From: Burkholderiales bacterium
GTDB taxonomy: Bacteria; Pseudomonadota; Gammaproteobacteria; Burkholderiales; Burkholderiaceae_C
Assembly: GCA_947381415.1 (NCBI GenBank)
Contig: CANCVB010000030.1
Coordinates: 1-34,433 of the forward strand
Reading direction: 5' to 3'
DNA: 34,433 nt
A program made the position numbers and the translations under genes. Shown here piece by piece: positions 8,393 to 18,035 of the stretch. The first letter of the stretch is position 1. Each line of letters starts with the position of its first letter. Below the pieces are notes generated by a model. That model was not told the DNA's origin and searched no databases. It saw only the letters and a program-made list of their open reading frames with translations.

Positions 8393-9145
8393 GTGATTCT
8401 TTACGAACACCCTTTTAATGAGCGAATTCGCACTTACTTGCGACTGGAGTACTTGCTCGGAAGGTTCGAGCAACTTTTATTGCGTTCTTCCGAAATTGAC
8501 CATCACTTTGCCCTGACCACCCTGTTTGAAATTGTCGATGTGGGTGGACGTTCCGATTTGAAGTCCGATATTTTGAAGGAACTAGATCGTCATAAACAAC
8601 AGTTCAACAGCTACCGTGGCAACCCCTCGGTGTCTGAAGAGGTGTTGGACGAGTTGCTGCAAAAAATTGACAAATGTTTGACTGGTTTCAACACCATAGG
8701 AAGCCGTATCGGCAACTGTGTCAGCGACAACGACTTTTTAACGGGACTGCGTAACCGTGTCGGTATACCTGGTGGCACTTGTGCATTTGACCTACCCGCT
8801 TACCACGCTTGGAAACAACTTGATCCGGATAAGCGTCGGCAAGATATTTTGAAATGGTCTGAGCCACTCAAGGCTTTGAACGACAGCGTGGTCTTGTTAA
8901 TGCGCTTGTTGCGAGAAAGTGGCGCACCTCAGCGGGTGATTGCGGTCAATGGGCAATTTCAACAAGCACTGCCGCAAGGTCGTTTTCAATTGATGCGCGT
9001 GTTTATCGATCCTGCACTGGGCTTGGTGCCAGAGATCAGCGGAAACCGTATGATGGTTTGGGTGCGTCTCATCCATCAAAACTGGGAAGGCAAACCTCAG
9101 GCTGCCGCTGAAACAGCTGAGTTTGAAATTGAACTTTGCTCCTGA
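8393..9145 (+). CDS. zapD: Cell division protein ZapD
   Basis: FtsZ-binding protein that bundles Z-ring protofilaments at midcell. The family opening ILYEHPFNERIRTYLRLE is clear, and the rest of the 250-residue chain fits ZapD (formerly YacF/DUF1342). I place the start at GTG 8393, directly before ILYEHP, because the frame upstream to 8366 adds nine residues with no family match. Its 3' end overlaps the convergent mutT gene by 49 bp. The small zinc protein gene yacG, often next door, is not seen. Confidence 0.92.
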   Translation: MILYEHPFNERIRTYLRLEYLLGRFEQLLLRSSEIDHHFALTTLFEIVDVGGRSDLKSDILKELDRHKQQFNSYRGNPSVSEEVLDELLQKIDKCLTGFNTIGSRIGNCVSDNDFLTGLRNRVGIPGGTCAFDLPAYHAWKQLDPDKRRQDILKWSEPLKALNDSVVLLMRLLRESGAPQRVIAVNGQFQQALPQGRFQLMRVFIDPALGLVPEISGNRMMVWVRLIHQNWEGKPQAAAETAEFEIELCS

Positions 9146-9534
9146 GTGAGCCACGCCAACACCGGCAAGGTACCAGGCAACACCGGTGAAACTTGCACAG
9201 GCAAACATTGCCATGCGAATTGTTGAGCTTCACGCATTTGCAATTCGCCTAACCACTCCCACACTTTGTAAAAATGCAATTGAACCAAAGCATGGGGGTA
9301 GTCAACACTCTCGCTTTGCCAAGGCGTGCAACGCACCACCTCAATACCAAGTTCTTCTTTCAGTTCGCGAGAAAGGGCTTGTTCAACAGACTCACCTGCC
9401 TCGATTTTCCCGCCCGGAAACTCCCAGTAACCCGCATAGGCTTTGCCATGCGGTCGGGTCGTCAATAAAAAATGACCATCTGGACGAATCAAAACGCCCA
9501 CGGCAACTTGCATGCGCGAAGAATCAATGACCAC
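9097..9534 (-). CDS. mutT: Nudix hydrolase, MutT type (8-oxo-dGTP diphosphatase)
   Basis: Removes oxidised nucleotides from the dNTP pool, or acts on a related nucleoside diphosphate. The Nudix box is complete: GGKIEAGESVEQALSRELKE, continuing as ELGI, preceded by GYWEFP. The start is uncertain. GTG 9534 has a GGAC seven bases upstream; ATG 9513 lies nearer the conserved VAVGVLI strand but has no ribosome binding site. With the GTG start, its 5' end overlaps the preceding ATPase gene slightly, so they are likely co-transcribed. The last 49 bp overlap the convergent zapD gene. Confidence 0.87.
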   Translation of the reverse strand: MVIDSSRMQVAVGVLIRPDGHFLLTTRPHGKAYAGYWEFPGGKIEAGESVEQALSRELKEELGIEVVRCTPWQSESVDYPHALVQLHFYKVWEWLGELQMREAQQFAWQCLPVQVSPVLPGTLPVLAWLTQEQSSISNSAVSAAA

Positions 9535-10405
9535 CACGTCGTCCAGCAAAATCTCTTGCAAACTGGTAAGCCACACGACCACTGCGAGAACCTCGCTCTA
9601 AAGCCCACACCAAAGCCTCCGGATGCGATGAGGCCACATCTTGGGCAGGTACACCCAGCGATGACAACCATTGGTCAACGATCAGCAAGTAAGCCTCTTG
9701 GCTGAACGGGTAAAAGCTAACCCACAAGCCAAAGCGCTCGGACAAAGAGATTTTTTCTTCAATCACCTCACCTGGGTGCACTTCGCCGTCATCTGTGTGG
9801 TTGTAGCTAAGGTTGTCTTTCATGTACTCAGGCAACAAATGGCGTCGATTGCTGGTGGCATAAATCAAGACATTCGGTGTAGCCGCAGCCACAGTGCCAT
9901 CCAAAATTGATTTGAGTGCCTTGTACCCTGGTTCGCCTTCTTCAAAACTCAAGTCATCGCAAAAGACGATGAATTTTTCAGGTCGAGTGGCAACGACTTC
10001 GATGATGTCGGGCAAATCCACCATGTCTTGTTTGTCAACTTCAATCAGGCGCAAACCTTGCGGTGCATAGGTTTGTAAACACGCTTTAATCAACGAAGAT
10101 TTTCCTGTGCCACGTGCACCCGTGAGCAACACGTTATTGGCCGGCAAGCCTTGCACAAACTGCAAAGTGTTGCGTTGGATTTTTTCTTTTTGTATGTCGA
10201 TTTCTTTCAAATCGTCCAATGCCATGCCAGCCACATGCTTCACAGGCTCTAAAACACCGTGGCCTGTATTGCGCTTGCGGTAGCGAAAGGCAATGCTGGC
10301 TTGCCAGTCGGGCGCATGCAAAGCTTGTGGAAGCACAGACTCAATGCGTGCCATCAAGGTTTCCGCTCTGAGCAACATTCGCTCTAAATGCTCATTGATC
10401 GCCAT
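9524..10405 (-). CDS. DUF815-family P-loop ATPase
   Basis: Cytoplasmic AAA-type ATPase of unknown role, 293 residues. Walker A is GARGTGKSS (about residue 116), Walker B is FIVFCDDLSFEEGE, a sensor-like YATSNRRHL follows, and GSRSGRVAYQFARDF closes the chain. This combination and the place between mutT and argJ match the DUF815 family conserved in betaproteobacteria. The start is ATG 10405, one base past the argJ stop codon, indicating translational coupling within secA-argJ-ATPase-mutT. Function beyond ATP binding is not known to me. Confidence 0.9.
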   Translation of the reverse strand: MAINEHLERMLLRAETLMARIESVLPQALHAPDWQASIAFRYRKRNTGHGVLEPVKHVAGMALDDLKEIDIQKEKIQRNTLQFVQGLPANNVLLTGARGTGKSSLIKACLQTYAPQGLRLIEVDKQDMVDLPDIIEVVATRPEKFIVFCDDLSFEEGEPGYKALKSILDGTVAAATPNVLIYATSNRRHLLPEYMKDNLSYNHTDDGEVHPGEVIEEKISLSERFGLWVSFYPFSQEAYLLIVDQWLSSLGVPAQDVASSHPEALVWALERGSRSGRVAYQFARDFAGRRGGH

Positions 10406-10406
10406 A

Positions 10407-11636
10407 TCAACTTCTGTAGTCTGCGTTGATGGTGACGTAATCGTGGCTCAGGTCGCACGTCCAGACGGTTTCAGTGGCCTGCCCGCGTCCCAAAACAACC
10501 TTGACCGTAATCTCCGCTTGCTTCATCACTCTTTGGCCATCTTCCTCTTTGTAAGAGGCGTTTCTGCCACCCTGGGTCACGACATGCACATCATCCAAAT
10601 ACAAGTCAATCTTGTCTTGTGCCAAGTCAGGGATACCGGCATAGCCCACTGCAGCCAAGATACGCCCGAGATTGGGGTCACTGGCAAAAAAAGCTGTTTT
10701 GACCAAAGGGGAATGCGCAATCGCGTAAGCCGCTTGCAAACACTCAGCGCTGCTTTTTCCACCTGCAACCGTCACGGTGATGAACTTGGTCGCGCCTTCA
10801 CCATCGCGCACAATGGCTTGGGCCAGCCAGCGCGCCACATCGGTCATGGCTTGCTTTAACAACTGACCTTGCGCACTCGTCCAACTGTCAATGGTCTTGT
10901 GACCCGCCTTACCTGACGCCATCACCACAAAAGAATCGTTGGTAGAAGTGTCCCCATCGATAGAAATGCGATTGAAAGAGGCTTGTGCCAAATCCAAAGC
11001 CAGCCCATCCATCAACGCAGGGGAAATGGATGCATCGGTGGCAATGAATCCCAACATGGTGGCCATATTGGGTCGAATCATGCCTGCACCTTTGGAGGTG
11101 CCAGAGATGGTGACAGTCACTCCATCTATATCAAGTTGGCGACTGACGGCCTTGGGCAGTGTGTCGGTGGTCATGATGGCTGTCGCCGCTTTGAACCAAT
11201 GGTCGCTGGCAGCATCTGCCAATGCCAAAGGCAAGCCATCCACAATGCGCTGAACCGGCAAGGGCTCCATGATGACGCCTGTCGAAAAAGGCAGCACTTG
11301 GTTAGCTTGGATCTTGAGCAGATCAGCCAAGGCTTGGCAAACTTGATTGGCGTGTAACAACCCAGACTCACCCGTGCCTGCGTTGGCAACACCCGTGTTA
11401 ATCACCAATGCGCGAATACCTTGCGCGCTTTTCATGTGTGCTTGACAAACTTGCACTGGCGCCGCACAAAAACGGTTTTGCGTGAATACGGCACCGACGC
11501 AGGTTCCCTCGGCTAGCTGAAAAACCGTCAAATCTTGTCGGTTGGCTTTTCGAACACCTGCACTGGCCGTACCAATGGCGATACCAGTAACAGGCAGTAG
11601 CTCAGATGCAATGGGCGCGTGTAGATTGACGGGCAT
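10407..11636 (-). CDS. argJ: Bifunctional ornithine acetyltransferase / N-acetylglutamate synthase
   Basis: Recycles the acetyl group from N-acetylornithine to glutamate in arginine synthesis; the bifunctional form also uses acetyl-CoA. The precursor cuts itself before a Thr nucleophile, visible here as Thr193 in the NMATMLGF motif. Other family segments are [22 protein letters not shown] and GEGATKFI. The length of 409 residues is normal. The start codon lies 3 bp after the secA stop and the stop is next to the start of the DUF815 ATPase, so it belongs to the secA transcript. Whether it is mono- or bifunctional cannot be told from sequence alone. Confidence 0.95.
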   Translation of the reverse strand: MPVNLHAPIASELLPVTGIAIGTASAGVRKANRQDLTVFQLAEGTCVGAVFTQNRFCAAPVQVCQAHMKSAQGIRALVINTGVANAGTGESGLLHANQVCQALADLLKIQANQVLPFSTGVIMEPLPVQRIVDGLPLALADAASDHWFKAATAIMTTDTLPKAVSRQLDIDGVTVTISGTSKGAGMIRPNMATMLGFIATDASISPALMDGLALDLAQASFNRISIDGDTSTNDSFVVMASGKAGHKTIDSWTSAQGQLLKQAMTDVARWLAQAIVRDGEGATKFITVTVAGGKSSAECLQAAYAIAHSPLVKTAFFASDPNLGRILAAVGYAGIPDLAQDKIDLYLDDVHVVTQGGRNASYKEEDGQRVMKQAEITVKVVLGRGQATETVWTCDLSHDYVTINADYRS

Positions 11637-11639
11637 AGT

Positions 11640-14387
11640 TCAGGCGAGCTTTCCATGGCAGTGCTTGTATTTTTTTCCGCTCCCGCATGGGCAAGGCTCA
11701 TTGCGGCCCACAACAGGAACTTCGTTGGCAGTTTCTTGTGGGCTGTTTGCAAACACATGCACTGCACCGGTTTCATCTGGCGCGGAATAGGTGAGATTGG
11801 AGATCGTCTCTGCTTTTTCTTCCAATTGATCCGCCGCCAGTTGAACCTGCTCGGATGATTCAATTTGCACCGTCATCAAGATGCGAGTGACTTCATTTTT
11901 CACCATGTCCAGCAGTTGACCAAACAACTCAAATGCCTCTCGCTTGTATTCTTGTTTGGGTTGTTTTTGCGCATAGCCACGCAAATGAATACCCTGTCGC
12001 AAATAGTCGAGTGAAGACAAATGTTCACGCCAATGGCTGTCAATGTTTTGCAACAACACCGCTCGCATGAAAGGCGTGAACTGCTCAACACCGACGGTGA
12101 GGAGTTTTTCTTCAAAATGATGATTGGCCGCATCGACCACCGTTTTGACGATATCTTCATCGGTGATGGCTTGTGCTTCTTGAACTTGCTTGGAAAGCGA
12201 AATGCTTAAATGCCAATCGTTCAACAACACACTTTCTAAGCCTGCCAAGTCCCATTGCTCTTCCACAGATTCAGGTGGGACGAATTGATGGACCAAATCC
12301 GTAAAACATCCTTCGCGCAAACTTTGAATTTGGAACCGCAAATCTTGCGCATCCAAAATATCGTTGCGCTGCTGGTAAATGACTTTTCGCTGGTCATTGG
12401 ACACATCGTCGTATTCCAGCAGCTGCTTGCGAATATCAAAATTGCGAGCTTCCACCTTGCGCTGCGCGCTTTCAATGCTGCGCGTCACCATACCCGCTTC
12501 AATGGCTTCACCCTCAGGCATTTGCAACCTGTCCATGATGGCCTTCACGCGTTCCCCCGCAAAGATACGCATCAGAGAATCGTCCAAGCTCAGGTAAAAA
12601 CGTGAAGAGCCTGGATCGCCCTGTCGACCAGAACGGCCTCTTAGCTGGTTATCAATACGTCTGGACTCGTGTCGTTCAGTGGCAATGATGCGCAAACCAC
12701 CCAAGGATTTCACCTTGTCATGTTCGATGCTCCAGGCACTTTTCAGATCGAGAATTTTTTGTGCTTTGGCGTCCGAGCCCAAAACCTCATCAGCCTCAAT
12801 GGCTGAAATACTTTTTTCGATGTTGCCGCCCAAAACAATGTCTGTACCTCGACCAGCCATATTGGTTGCAATGGTGACGGCCCCCAAAGCACCCGCTTGC
12901 GCCACGATATCAGCCTCTTTGGCGTGTTGCTTTGCGTTGAGTACCTGATGAGGCAAGCCAGCAGCATTCAGCATGCCAGACAGCAACTCTGACAACTCAA
13001 TGGAGGTGGTACCTACCAAGACTGGTTGTCCCCTGCCATGGCATTCACGAATATCTTCTATGGCCGCTTTGTATTTTTCTTCAGTGGTTTTGTACACCCG
13101 GTCGAGTTGGTCATCGCGCTTGCTGGGTTTATTGGGCGGAATAATGACTGTTTCTAGTCCGTAAATTTCTTGAAACTCATAGGCTTCGGTATCAGCAGTT
13201 CCTGTCATTCCTGACAACTTGCCATACAAACGGAAATAATTTTGGAAGGTGATGGATGCCATGGTCTGGTTTTCTGCCTGAATAGGCACGCCCTCCTTGG
13301 CCTCGACTGCTTGATGCAGACCGTCACTCCAGCGTCTCCCCGACATCAAACGTCCAGTGAACTCGTCCACAATAACGATTTCACCGTTTTGATTCACGTA
13401 ATGTTGATCGCGGTGGTACAGATGCTGAGCGCGCAGTGCGGCATACAGATGGTGCACCAAGCCAATATGAAGCGGGTCATACAAGGATGCACCCGCAGGT
13501 AACAAGCCCATGTCCGAAAGCAATTTTTCTGCTTTTTCATGGCCCAATTCGGTTAAATACACTTGGTGGGATTTCTCATCCAACGTGAAGTCGCCAGGCT
13601 TGGTGACGCCCTCGCCTGTGCGCAAATCCAGTTCACCCTCTTGACGGGTCAAAAAAGGAACCACTTTGTTCATGGCCACATAAGTGGCGGTGTGGTCTTC
13701 GGCTTGGCCACTGATGATGAGCGGAGTTCTGGCTTCGTCAATCAGAATGGAGTCCACCTCATCAACGATCGCATAGTTCAATGCACGTTGAACGCGGTCA
13801 TGCGCCTCATACACCATGTTGTCGCGCAAATAATCAAAACCGTATTCGTTATTGGTACCGTAAGTAATGTCTGAGCGGTAAGCGGCTTGCTTCTCTTCTC
13901 TGGTTAGCTGAGACAAATTGATACCCACACTCAAACCTAAAAATTGGTAGAGCTGGCCCATCCACTGTGCATCGCGATTGGCCAAATAATCGTTAACCGT
14001 GACCACATGCACGCCTTTGCCGCTCAAAGCATTCAGGTATACCGCCAACGTGGCCGTCAAGGTTTTGCCTTCGCCAGTGCGCATTTCAGCAATCTTGCCT
14101 TGGTGCAAAGCCATACCACCCATCATTTGCACATCAAAGTGGCGCATCTTCATGACGCGCTTAGAACCTTCCCTGACCACCGCAAAAGCTTCGGGCAGCA
14201 AGCTGTCTAGGGATTCTCCATTGGAAAATCGCGCTTTGAACTCATTGGTTTTTTGGCATAAAGCGTCGTCACTGAGCAATTCATAGCCGGCCTCGAGACC
14301 GTTGATGCGCTCTAGGGTTTTGCGAAATTGTTTGAGGAGTCGGTCGTTGCGACTGCCAAATATCTGGGTCAAAAGATTAAATGCCAT
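11640..14387 (-). CDS. secA: Protein translocase ATPase SecA
   Basis: Motor ATPase that drives preproteins through SecYEG. It is 915 residues, normal length. Walker A is MRTGEGKTL (about residues 102-110), the DEAD-like box is [14 protein letters not shown], and the second ATPase domain has [14 protein letters not shown] and [20 protein letters not shown]. The C-terminus carries the zinc and SecB-binding tail [14 protein letters not shown]. First gene of the secA-argJ-ATPase-mutT transcript, divergent from the DciA-like gene. The usual neighbour toward lpxC (an M23 peptidase) is not present. Confidence 0.98.
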   Translation of the reverse strand: MAFNLLTQIFGSRNDRLLKQFRKTLERINGLEAGYELLSDDALCQKTNEFKARFSNGESLDSLLPEAFAVVREGSKRVMKMRHFDVQMMGGMALHQGKIAEMRTGEGKTLTATLAVYLNALSGKGVHVVTVNDYLANRDAQWMGQLYQFLGLSVGINLSQLTREEKQAAYRSDITYGTNNEYGFDYLRDNMVYEAHDRVQRALNYAIVDEVDSILIDEARTPLIISGQAEDHTATYVAMNKVVPFLTRQEGELDLRTGEGVTKPGDFTLDEKSHQVYLTELGHEKAEKLLSDMGLLPAGASLYDPLHIGLVHHLYAALRAQHLYHRDQHYVNQNGEIVIVDEFTGRLMSGRRWSDGLHQAVEAKEGVPIQAENQTMASITFQNYFRLYGKLSGMTGTADTEAYEFQEIYGLETVIIPPNKPSKRDDQLDRVYKTTEEKYKAAIEDIRECHGRGQPVLVGTTSIELSELLSGMLNAAGLPHQVLNAKQHAKEADIVAQAGALGAVTIATNMAGRGTDIVLGGNIEKSISAIEADEVLGSDAKAQKILDLKSAWSIEHDKVKSLGGLRIIATERHESRRIDNQLRGRSGRQGDPGSSRFYLSLDDSLMRIFAGERVKAIMDRLQMPEGEAIEAGMVTRSIESAQRKVEARNFDIRKQLLEYDDVSNDQRKVIYQQRNDILDAQDLRFQIQSLREGCFTDLVHQFVPPESVEEQWDLAGLESVLLNDWHLSISLSKQVQEAQAITDEDIVKTVVDAANHHFEEKLLTVGVEQFTPFMRAVLLQNIDSHWREHLSSLDYLRQGIHLRGYAQKQPKQEYKREAFELFGQLLDMVKNEVTRILMTVQIESSEQVQLAADQLEEKAETISNLTYSAPDETGAVHVFANSPQETANEVPVVGRNEPCPCGSGKKYKHCHGKLA

Positions 14388-14436
14388 GCCAGCGGTTCAC
14401 TTTGCCAAAGCCGGGTGGCCAAGACAAGCTTAGGTT

Positions 14437-14450
14437 CCTTATAAATAAGG
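14437..14450. promoter_or_regulatory. Inverted repeat in the secA / dciA divergent promoter region
   Basis: CCTTAT and ATAAGG form a 6-bp inverted repeat with a 2-base spacer, in the 104-bp region between the divergent secA and DciA-like starts. The TATAAA-like centre could be a -10 region or an operator. This is pattern only; no regulator is implied. Confidence 0.25.
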
Positions 14451-14491
14451 CTTAATTTTAACCTCTGTCACAAGCACGAGATAATGCCCGC

Positions 14492-14809
14492 ATGGCAGCC
14501 ACCCCTTACCCTCCATCCCGTACAGCCACATCTGTCATGGCAGCCATGGAGCAATCTGTTTCGCTGTCCAGTTTGATGCAATTAAGCAAGCAATCACAAG
14601 CTTATTTGACTTGCATACAGTCCCTTTTACCCCCAGGTTTGGCGGGTCTTGTCAAAGCCGGCCCCCTGGACGAGCAAGGTTGGTGTCTACTGGTGCCACA
14701 CAACGCCGCTGGGGCTAAATTGCGTCAACTTGTGCCTGCTTTGGCAGCACACCTGCGCGCCCATAGGTTTCCTGTTGAAACAATCCGCGTCAAAGTCATG
14801 TCGCGCTAA
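14492..14809 (+). CDS. DUF721/DciA-like protein
   Basis: Small protein of 105 residues resembling the DUF721 family, whose member DciA helps load the replicative helicase DnaB. The visible support is the family-like pattern of a hydrophobic helix (SLSSLMQLSKQSQAYLTCIQSLLPPGL), then a strand with a bulky core (GWCLLVPHNAAGAKLRQLVPALAAHLR) and a final strand ending in IRVKV. Its location next to secA is the usual betaproteobacterial site of this gene. It is read divergently from secA. Similarity at this length is weak, so the role in helicase loading is inference. Confidence 0.7.
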   Translation: MAATPYPPSRTATSVMAAMEQSVSLSSLMQLSKQSQAYLTCIQSLLPPGLAGLVKAGPLDEQGWCLLVPHNAAGAKLRQLVPALAAHLRAHRFPVETIRVKVMSR

Positions 14810-14821
14810 CTGAAAGTGTCT

Positions 14822-15139
14822 ATGCCTAACTTGTTGGGGCGATGTTTGACGGGTTTATTTATTTCAGTATTTTCTTTGGCTTGCTTGGCTGATGAGATCC
14901 TGAATTGTAAAAATGACAATGACGGCAATACATGGTGTGCACCAGCGCAAGGCGGTATTGAACAGCGTCCGAATGGCGAAGTGTTTTGCGGCGTCGGGCA
15001 ATGCATCAAGATGACCAACGGCGCGGTGGTTTGCTCCAACCAAGCCGATGGACGAACAGCTTTAAATTACATTGGTCAAGCTATTTGTGCAGGCACCTGT
15101 GTGCCGGGTAAACAATCGCTTTGCGTGAAAGCCAAATAA
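14822..15139 (+). CDS. Small Cys-rich secreted protein, function unknown
   Basis: About 105 residues with a clear signal peptide (LTGLFISVFSLACLA, cut near ADEILN). The mature part has eight Cys residues, suggesting several disulfide bonds in the periplasm, and GNTWCAPAQGG and GQCIKMTNGAVVC look like two related half-motifs. The frame could instead start at GTG 14816. It begins a few bases after the DciA-like gene, so the two may share a transcript. I do not recognise a family. Confidence 0.7.
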   Translation: MPNLLGRCLTGLFISVFSLACLADEILNCKNDNDGNTWCAPAQGGIEQRPNGEVFCGVGQCIKMTNGAVVCSNQADGRTALNYIGQAICAGTCVPGKQSLCVKAK

Positions 15140-15144
15140 ATCCT

Positions 15145-15675
15145 TTACTGCAAAGGCTGACGCGCACAGCTTTTGTGCACCTCGCTGTACATGCGCATGC
15201 GGGCTGACACATTTTGGTAGCGCTCCCAAATAATCTCAACAATGTCTCTGGTGATGCGCATGAATTCAAAGTTGCAGTGGTGTCGGATATTGTTGACATA
15301 CACGTTTTTGGCTTCCCAGTCGTTTTCTTGCATGAGAAAAGCGTAGTGGGTCAGTTCGTGCCCTAGCGCCCACAGCATCATTTCCTGATTCCACCAACGC
15401 GTGCTTGCATTGCCTATGGATATTTGCAATGCATTGTTTGGCGCATCTTCGCTGGGAAATTGAAACACCATTCTTGCTTGCCTGGGTATTTTTTCATCAA
15501 ACAAAATAGGTGGCAAAGGGAGATCCTCAGGCGCATGTGTTTCATGCTTGATATATACCCAAATCTTTTCAGTCATTGAAACATCTATGGATGGCGGTAA
15601 GTCTGGGGTTTGCGCTGAAGCACAACCCATCCAAGTGATCCATGCGAACAGAATGCCTAAGCGGCAAATAGTCAT
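15145..15675 (-). CDS. Putative secreted HEXXH metallopeptidase-like protein
   Basis: About 176 residues with an N-terminal hydrophobic segment ending CASAQ, consistent with a signal peptide; the Cys could alternatively be a lipobox residue. The notable motif is HELTH at residues 106-110, in the helical context MLWALGHELTHYAFLMQ, as in zinc metallopeptidases. A possible third ligand region (HHCNFEF) lies downstream. The start is uncertain: ATG 15675 begins directly at the signal peptide, while ATG 15696 adds seven residues without a better ribosome binding site. Convergent with the small secreted gene. Peptidase activity is inferred from the motif only. Confidence 0.68.
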   Translation of the reverse strand: MTICRLGILFAWITWMGCASAQTPDLPPSIDVSMTEKIWVYIKHETHAPEDLPLPPILFDEKIPRQARMVFQFPSEDAPNNALQISIGNASTRWWNQEMMLWALGHELTHYAFLMQENDWEAKNVYVNNIRHHCNFEFMRITRDIVEIIWERYQNVSARMRMYSEVHKSCARQPLQ

Positions 15676-15740
15676 TGTCCTGAGTTCAATTTGCATGAAT
15701 CTGATGGTATTGTTGGGGGATTATTTTTCCAAGCAGTTGT

Positions 15741-16328
15741 ATGCATTTGACGATTTTTACCACGCCCGTCTTTAGCCCTTTGCTGAAAAGGTTTTCCAGA
15801 TGGGTTTTGCGGGTGGCTGGTTGGCAAATCCAAGGCCACATGCCACTTGACACCTCTAAAAGCGTCATCATCGCGGCACCACACACCAGTAACTGGGACT
15901 TACCCTATACCCTGCTGGTTGCCTTCGCTCTGGAGCTCAATATCCACTGGATGGGAAAAATTCAAATTTTTCGCTTTCCCTTTCATGGTTTGATGCGATG
16001 GCTGGGTGGTATTGCAGTGGACCGGTCACAGTCCACCAACATGGTATCTGCATCTGCCCAAACCCTGCGAAATACAGACGGCGAATTGCATTTGGTGGTG
16101 CCGCCAGAAGGCACGCGTTCTGAATCGCGTCACTGGAAAACGGGTTTTTACTATATTGCGCTTGAAGCGCAGGTACCCATTGTGTTGGGCTACCTTGACT
16201 TTGGCAGCAAAAAAACTGGCTTGGGTCCCGCTTTACTTCCCAGTGGGGATATTGAAGCCGACATGGCCATCATCAAGGCCTTTTATGCCCCCTTTCAAGG
16301 GAAAAACCCATCCCAATTCGTTCTATAG
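15741..16328 (+). CDS. PlsC-like 1-acyl-sn-glycerol-3-phosphate acyltransferase family protein
   Basis: Membrane-associated acyltransferase of 195 residues. The catalytic HX4D motif is HTSNWD (His48, Asp53), and the phosphate-binding motif PEGTRS is at residues 122-127, with GWQIQG and FPFHGLMRWLGGIAVDRS between, all typical of the LPLAT family. It could act on lysophosphatidic acid or another lysophospholipid; the short length fits the smaller, less characterised members rather than PlsC itself. Divergent from the HEXXH gene, with 65 bp between starts. Confidence 0.85.
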   Translation: MHLTIFTTPVFSPLLKRFSRWVLRVAGWQIQGHMPLDTSKSVIIAAPHTSNWDLPYTLLVAFALELNIHWMGKIQIFRFPFHGLMRWLGGIAVDRSQSTNMVSASAQTLRNTDGELHLVVPPEGTRSESRHWKTGFYYIALEAQVPIVLGYLDFGSKKTGLGPALLPSGDIEADMAIIKAFYAPFQGKNPSQFVL

Positions 16329-16338
16329 AATCGGTTTG

Positions 16339-16758
16339 ATGCATTTCTTTTCGGCTTTATCCTTTCCTACGCAGACCTCTTTTTTTGTGCTGATCAGTCT
16401 TTGGGGGGGATTGGTATTCAACGACGCGTCAGCGCAAACCAAAAGCCCAACCCCAGCCCCTGCGCCTGTAGCCCCTCAGGGCTGCGCTGCTTCCGATTTC
16501 AAGGCCTTGGCCTACACCACCAATGATGCACAACTTCGTGAAGAGCGCGCGAAGGAATGGCTTGGCAAATATGGAAAATCATGCCCTTTAGATCAACTTG
16601 AGCTTATTCTGATGAATCAAGCGCTGTGGCTTGGCACTTCCAATACACCACGCATCATCTCCGCCACTGAAACCTTGTACCAACAAAAAAAGGCGTCTGC
16701 CGATGAACTTGAAAAATCGGTTGATAAGCCCAGAGGCAGTGCCGCCAACAAGAAATAG
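16339..16758 (+). CDS. Secreted protein, paralogue of the next gene's N-terminal domain
   Basis: 139 residues with a signal peptide (FFVLISLWGGLVFNDASAQ) and a Pro/Ala-rich linker (SPTPAPAPVAPQ). The domain that follows, CAASDFKALAYTTNDAQLREERAKEWL...YGKSCPLDQLELI...ALWLGTSNT, aligns along its length with residues 42-110 of the next gene. The ATG at 16339 is preferred: the frame is open further upstream but only by running through the acyltransferase gene. It lies 10 bp after that gene and is probably in its operon. Two conserved Cys and the ALWLGT motif suggest a small disulfide-linked helical module of unknown function. Confidence 0.72.
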   Translation: MHFFSALSFPTQTSFFVLISLWGGLVFNDASAQTKSPTPAPAPVAPQGCAASDFKALAYTTNDAQLREERAKEWLGKYGKSCPLDQLELILMNQALWLGTSNTPRIISATETLYQQKKASADELEKSVDKPRGSAANKK

Positions 16759-16822
16759 ATGTTGAAATTGTTTGATTCTCTTATGGTGTTGCGCTTAAGT
16801 CGTTTGATGAGTGAATTGACCC

Positions 16823-17902
16823 ATGCATTCGACCTCTGACTGTATTTATCGCTTTTTTGCCAGCGGGGGTTTGTTACTCTTGCTGTGCATTTCTATGCTT
16901 GAGCACCACGTTGTGAATGCACAAGTTAAAAATACAGGGACTTCTTGTCTTTCTGCTGAATTTAAAGCCTTGGCATATACCGTCAACGATGTGGATTCCC
17001 GCGAGGCCAATGCCCTTGCGTGGTTATCCAAATTTGGCAAAGACAACTGTCCGGCGACTGAATTAGATGCCATCAATAACAATGCACCTTTGTGGCTTGG
17101 GACGGCTTACACCGCAAAGGTTAACCAAGCAATTAATGGGTTGATGAATAACCGAAAGTCTTCTTCGACCGCGACACCTGTACCCACAACGAAGTCAGCA
17201 ACCTCTACCGCCACAACAAAGAGCGATACCGTCAGCACCCAGAAACGAGCTCCCACCGCTAAAAAAATGGATGAGGGTTTGGCTACAAGCTTGCCAACTG
17301 GACTTCGTGAGAGCGAAATTAACCAATGTTTGCCCAACGAGATTGCCACTTGGAATGATGGTGGCAAAGACACCAAAATGCAAAACCCAAACATGGTTTA
17401 TGTCTATGACCACCAAGGTGCCCCCGAAGGTATCAGCGAGGAAGCTGTTTTTGCTTCATTGAAAAATGCGTCGGTGGCTTGGGACCAATGCGGAGGTCAA
17501 AACACCGTCATTTTGAAACGTGATTTAACTTCTTCCGTGACTGGTCTCAAGATCACCACGCTGTGGAACGATGAAGACAAATTGGGCACGATTGGCTTGG
17601 CCAACATCACGAAAAAAACATTGACGCTCAGCCCTGAAGCTTTTCTGAATCTCAGAAAAGCAAACGCTTCTAGAAATTTATTAGACACCTTGCAAATGGT
17701 GATTTCGCACGAAATCGGCCATTTTCAGGGCTTAACCTCTCACTCAAGACGATGCGTCGATGTGCTGTCTTATTACACCAATGCCAGTGGAGAAAAATGT
17801 TCCATCCGAAATAATGGGATTTTGCCTACAAATATGGAATACAGATCTTCGTTGCCAACTGCTTGTGATATTCAACGCTGCCGGGCTTCAAATGGCAATT
17901 AA
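16823..17902 (+). CDS. Secreted two-domain protein with metzincin-like protease domain
   Basis: 359 residues: signal peptide (to about residue 34, ending NAQ), an N-terminal module (about 42-110) paralogous to the preceding gene, a Thr/Ser/Ala-rich linker (about 112-145), then a protease-like domain. The zinc motif is HEIGHFQGLTSH (residues 296-307), resembling the metzincin HExxHxxGxxH but with one extra residue before the third His. A later NMEY could be the Met-turn. The layout suggests an exported matrixin-like protease carrying a targeting or binding module shared with its neighbour. Activity is inferred; the altered spacing leaves some doubt. Confidence 0.75.
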   Translation: MHSTSDCIYRFFASGGLLLLLCISMLEHHVVNAQVKNTGTSCLSAEFKALAYTVNDVDSREANALAWLSKFGKDNCPATELDAINNNAPLWLGTAYTAKVNQAINGLMNNRKSSSTATPVPTTKSATSTATTKSDTVSTQKRAPTAKKMDEGLATSLPTGLRESEINQCLPNEIATWNDGGKDTKMQNPNMVYVYDHQGAPEGISEEAVFASLKNASVAWDQCGGQNTVILKRDLTSSVTGLKITTLWNDEDKLGTIGLANITKKTLTLSPEAFLNLRKANASRNLLDTLQMVISHEIGHFQGLTSHSRRCVDVLSYYTNASGEKCSIRNNGILPTNMEYRSSLPTACDIQRCRASNGN

Positions 17903-17923
17903 TGGGATTTGTAGCAGAGGAAG

Positions 17924-17999
17924 TGGTGCCGATTATCGGATTCGAACTGATGACCTACCGCTTACAAGGCGGTTGCTCTACCAACTGAGCTAAATCGGC
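17924..17999 (-). tRNA. tRNA-Thr (anticodon TGT)
   Basis: A 76-base cloverleaf with encoded CCA on the minus strand. The acceptor arm GCCGATT pairs with AATCGGC; the D arm is GCTCAGTTGGTAGAGC; the anticodon stem ACCGC/GCGGT closes the loop CTTGTAA, giving anticodon TGT (reads ACA); the T loop is AGTTCGAATC. It lies between the protease gene and sspB. Confidence 0.96.
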
Positions 18000-18035
18000 A
18001 CTGTATATATTCTAACCACAACATCCAAGACAAAA

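Noticed and set aside
16006..16338. Upstream extension of the secreted gene that starts at 16339
   Set aside because: The extension overlaps the well-supported acyltransferase in another frame, whereas a signal peptide begins at 16339.
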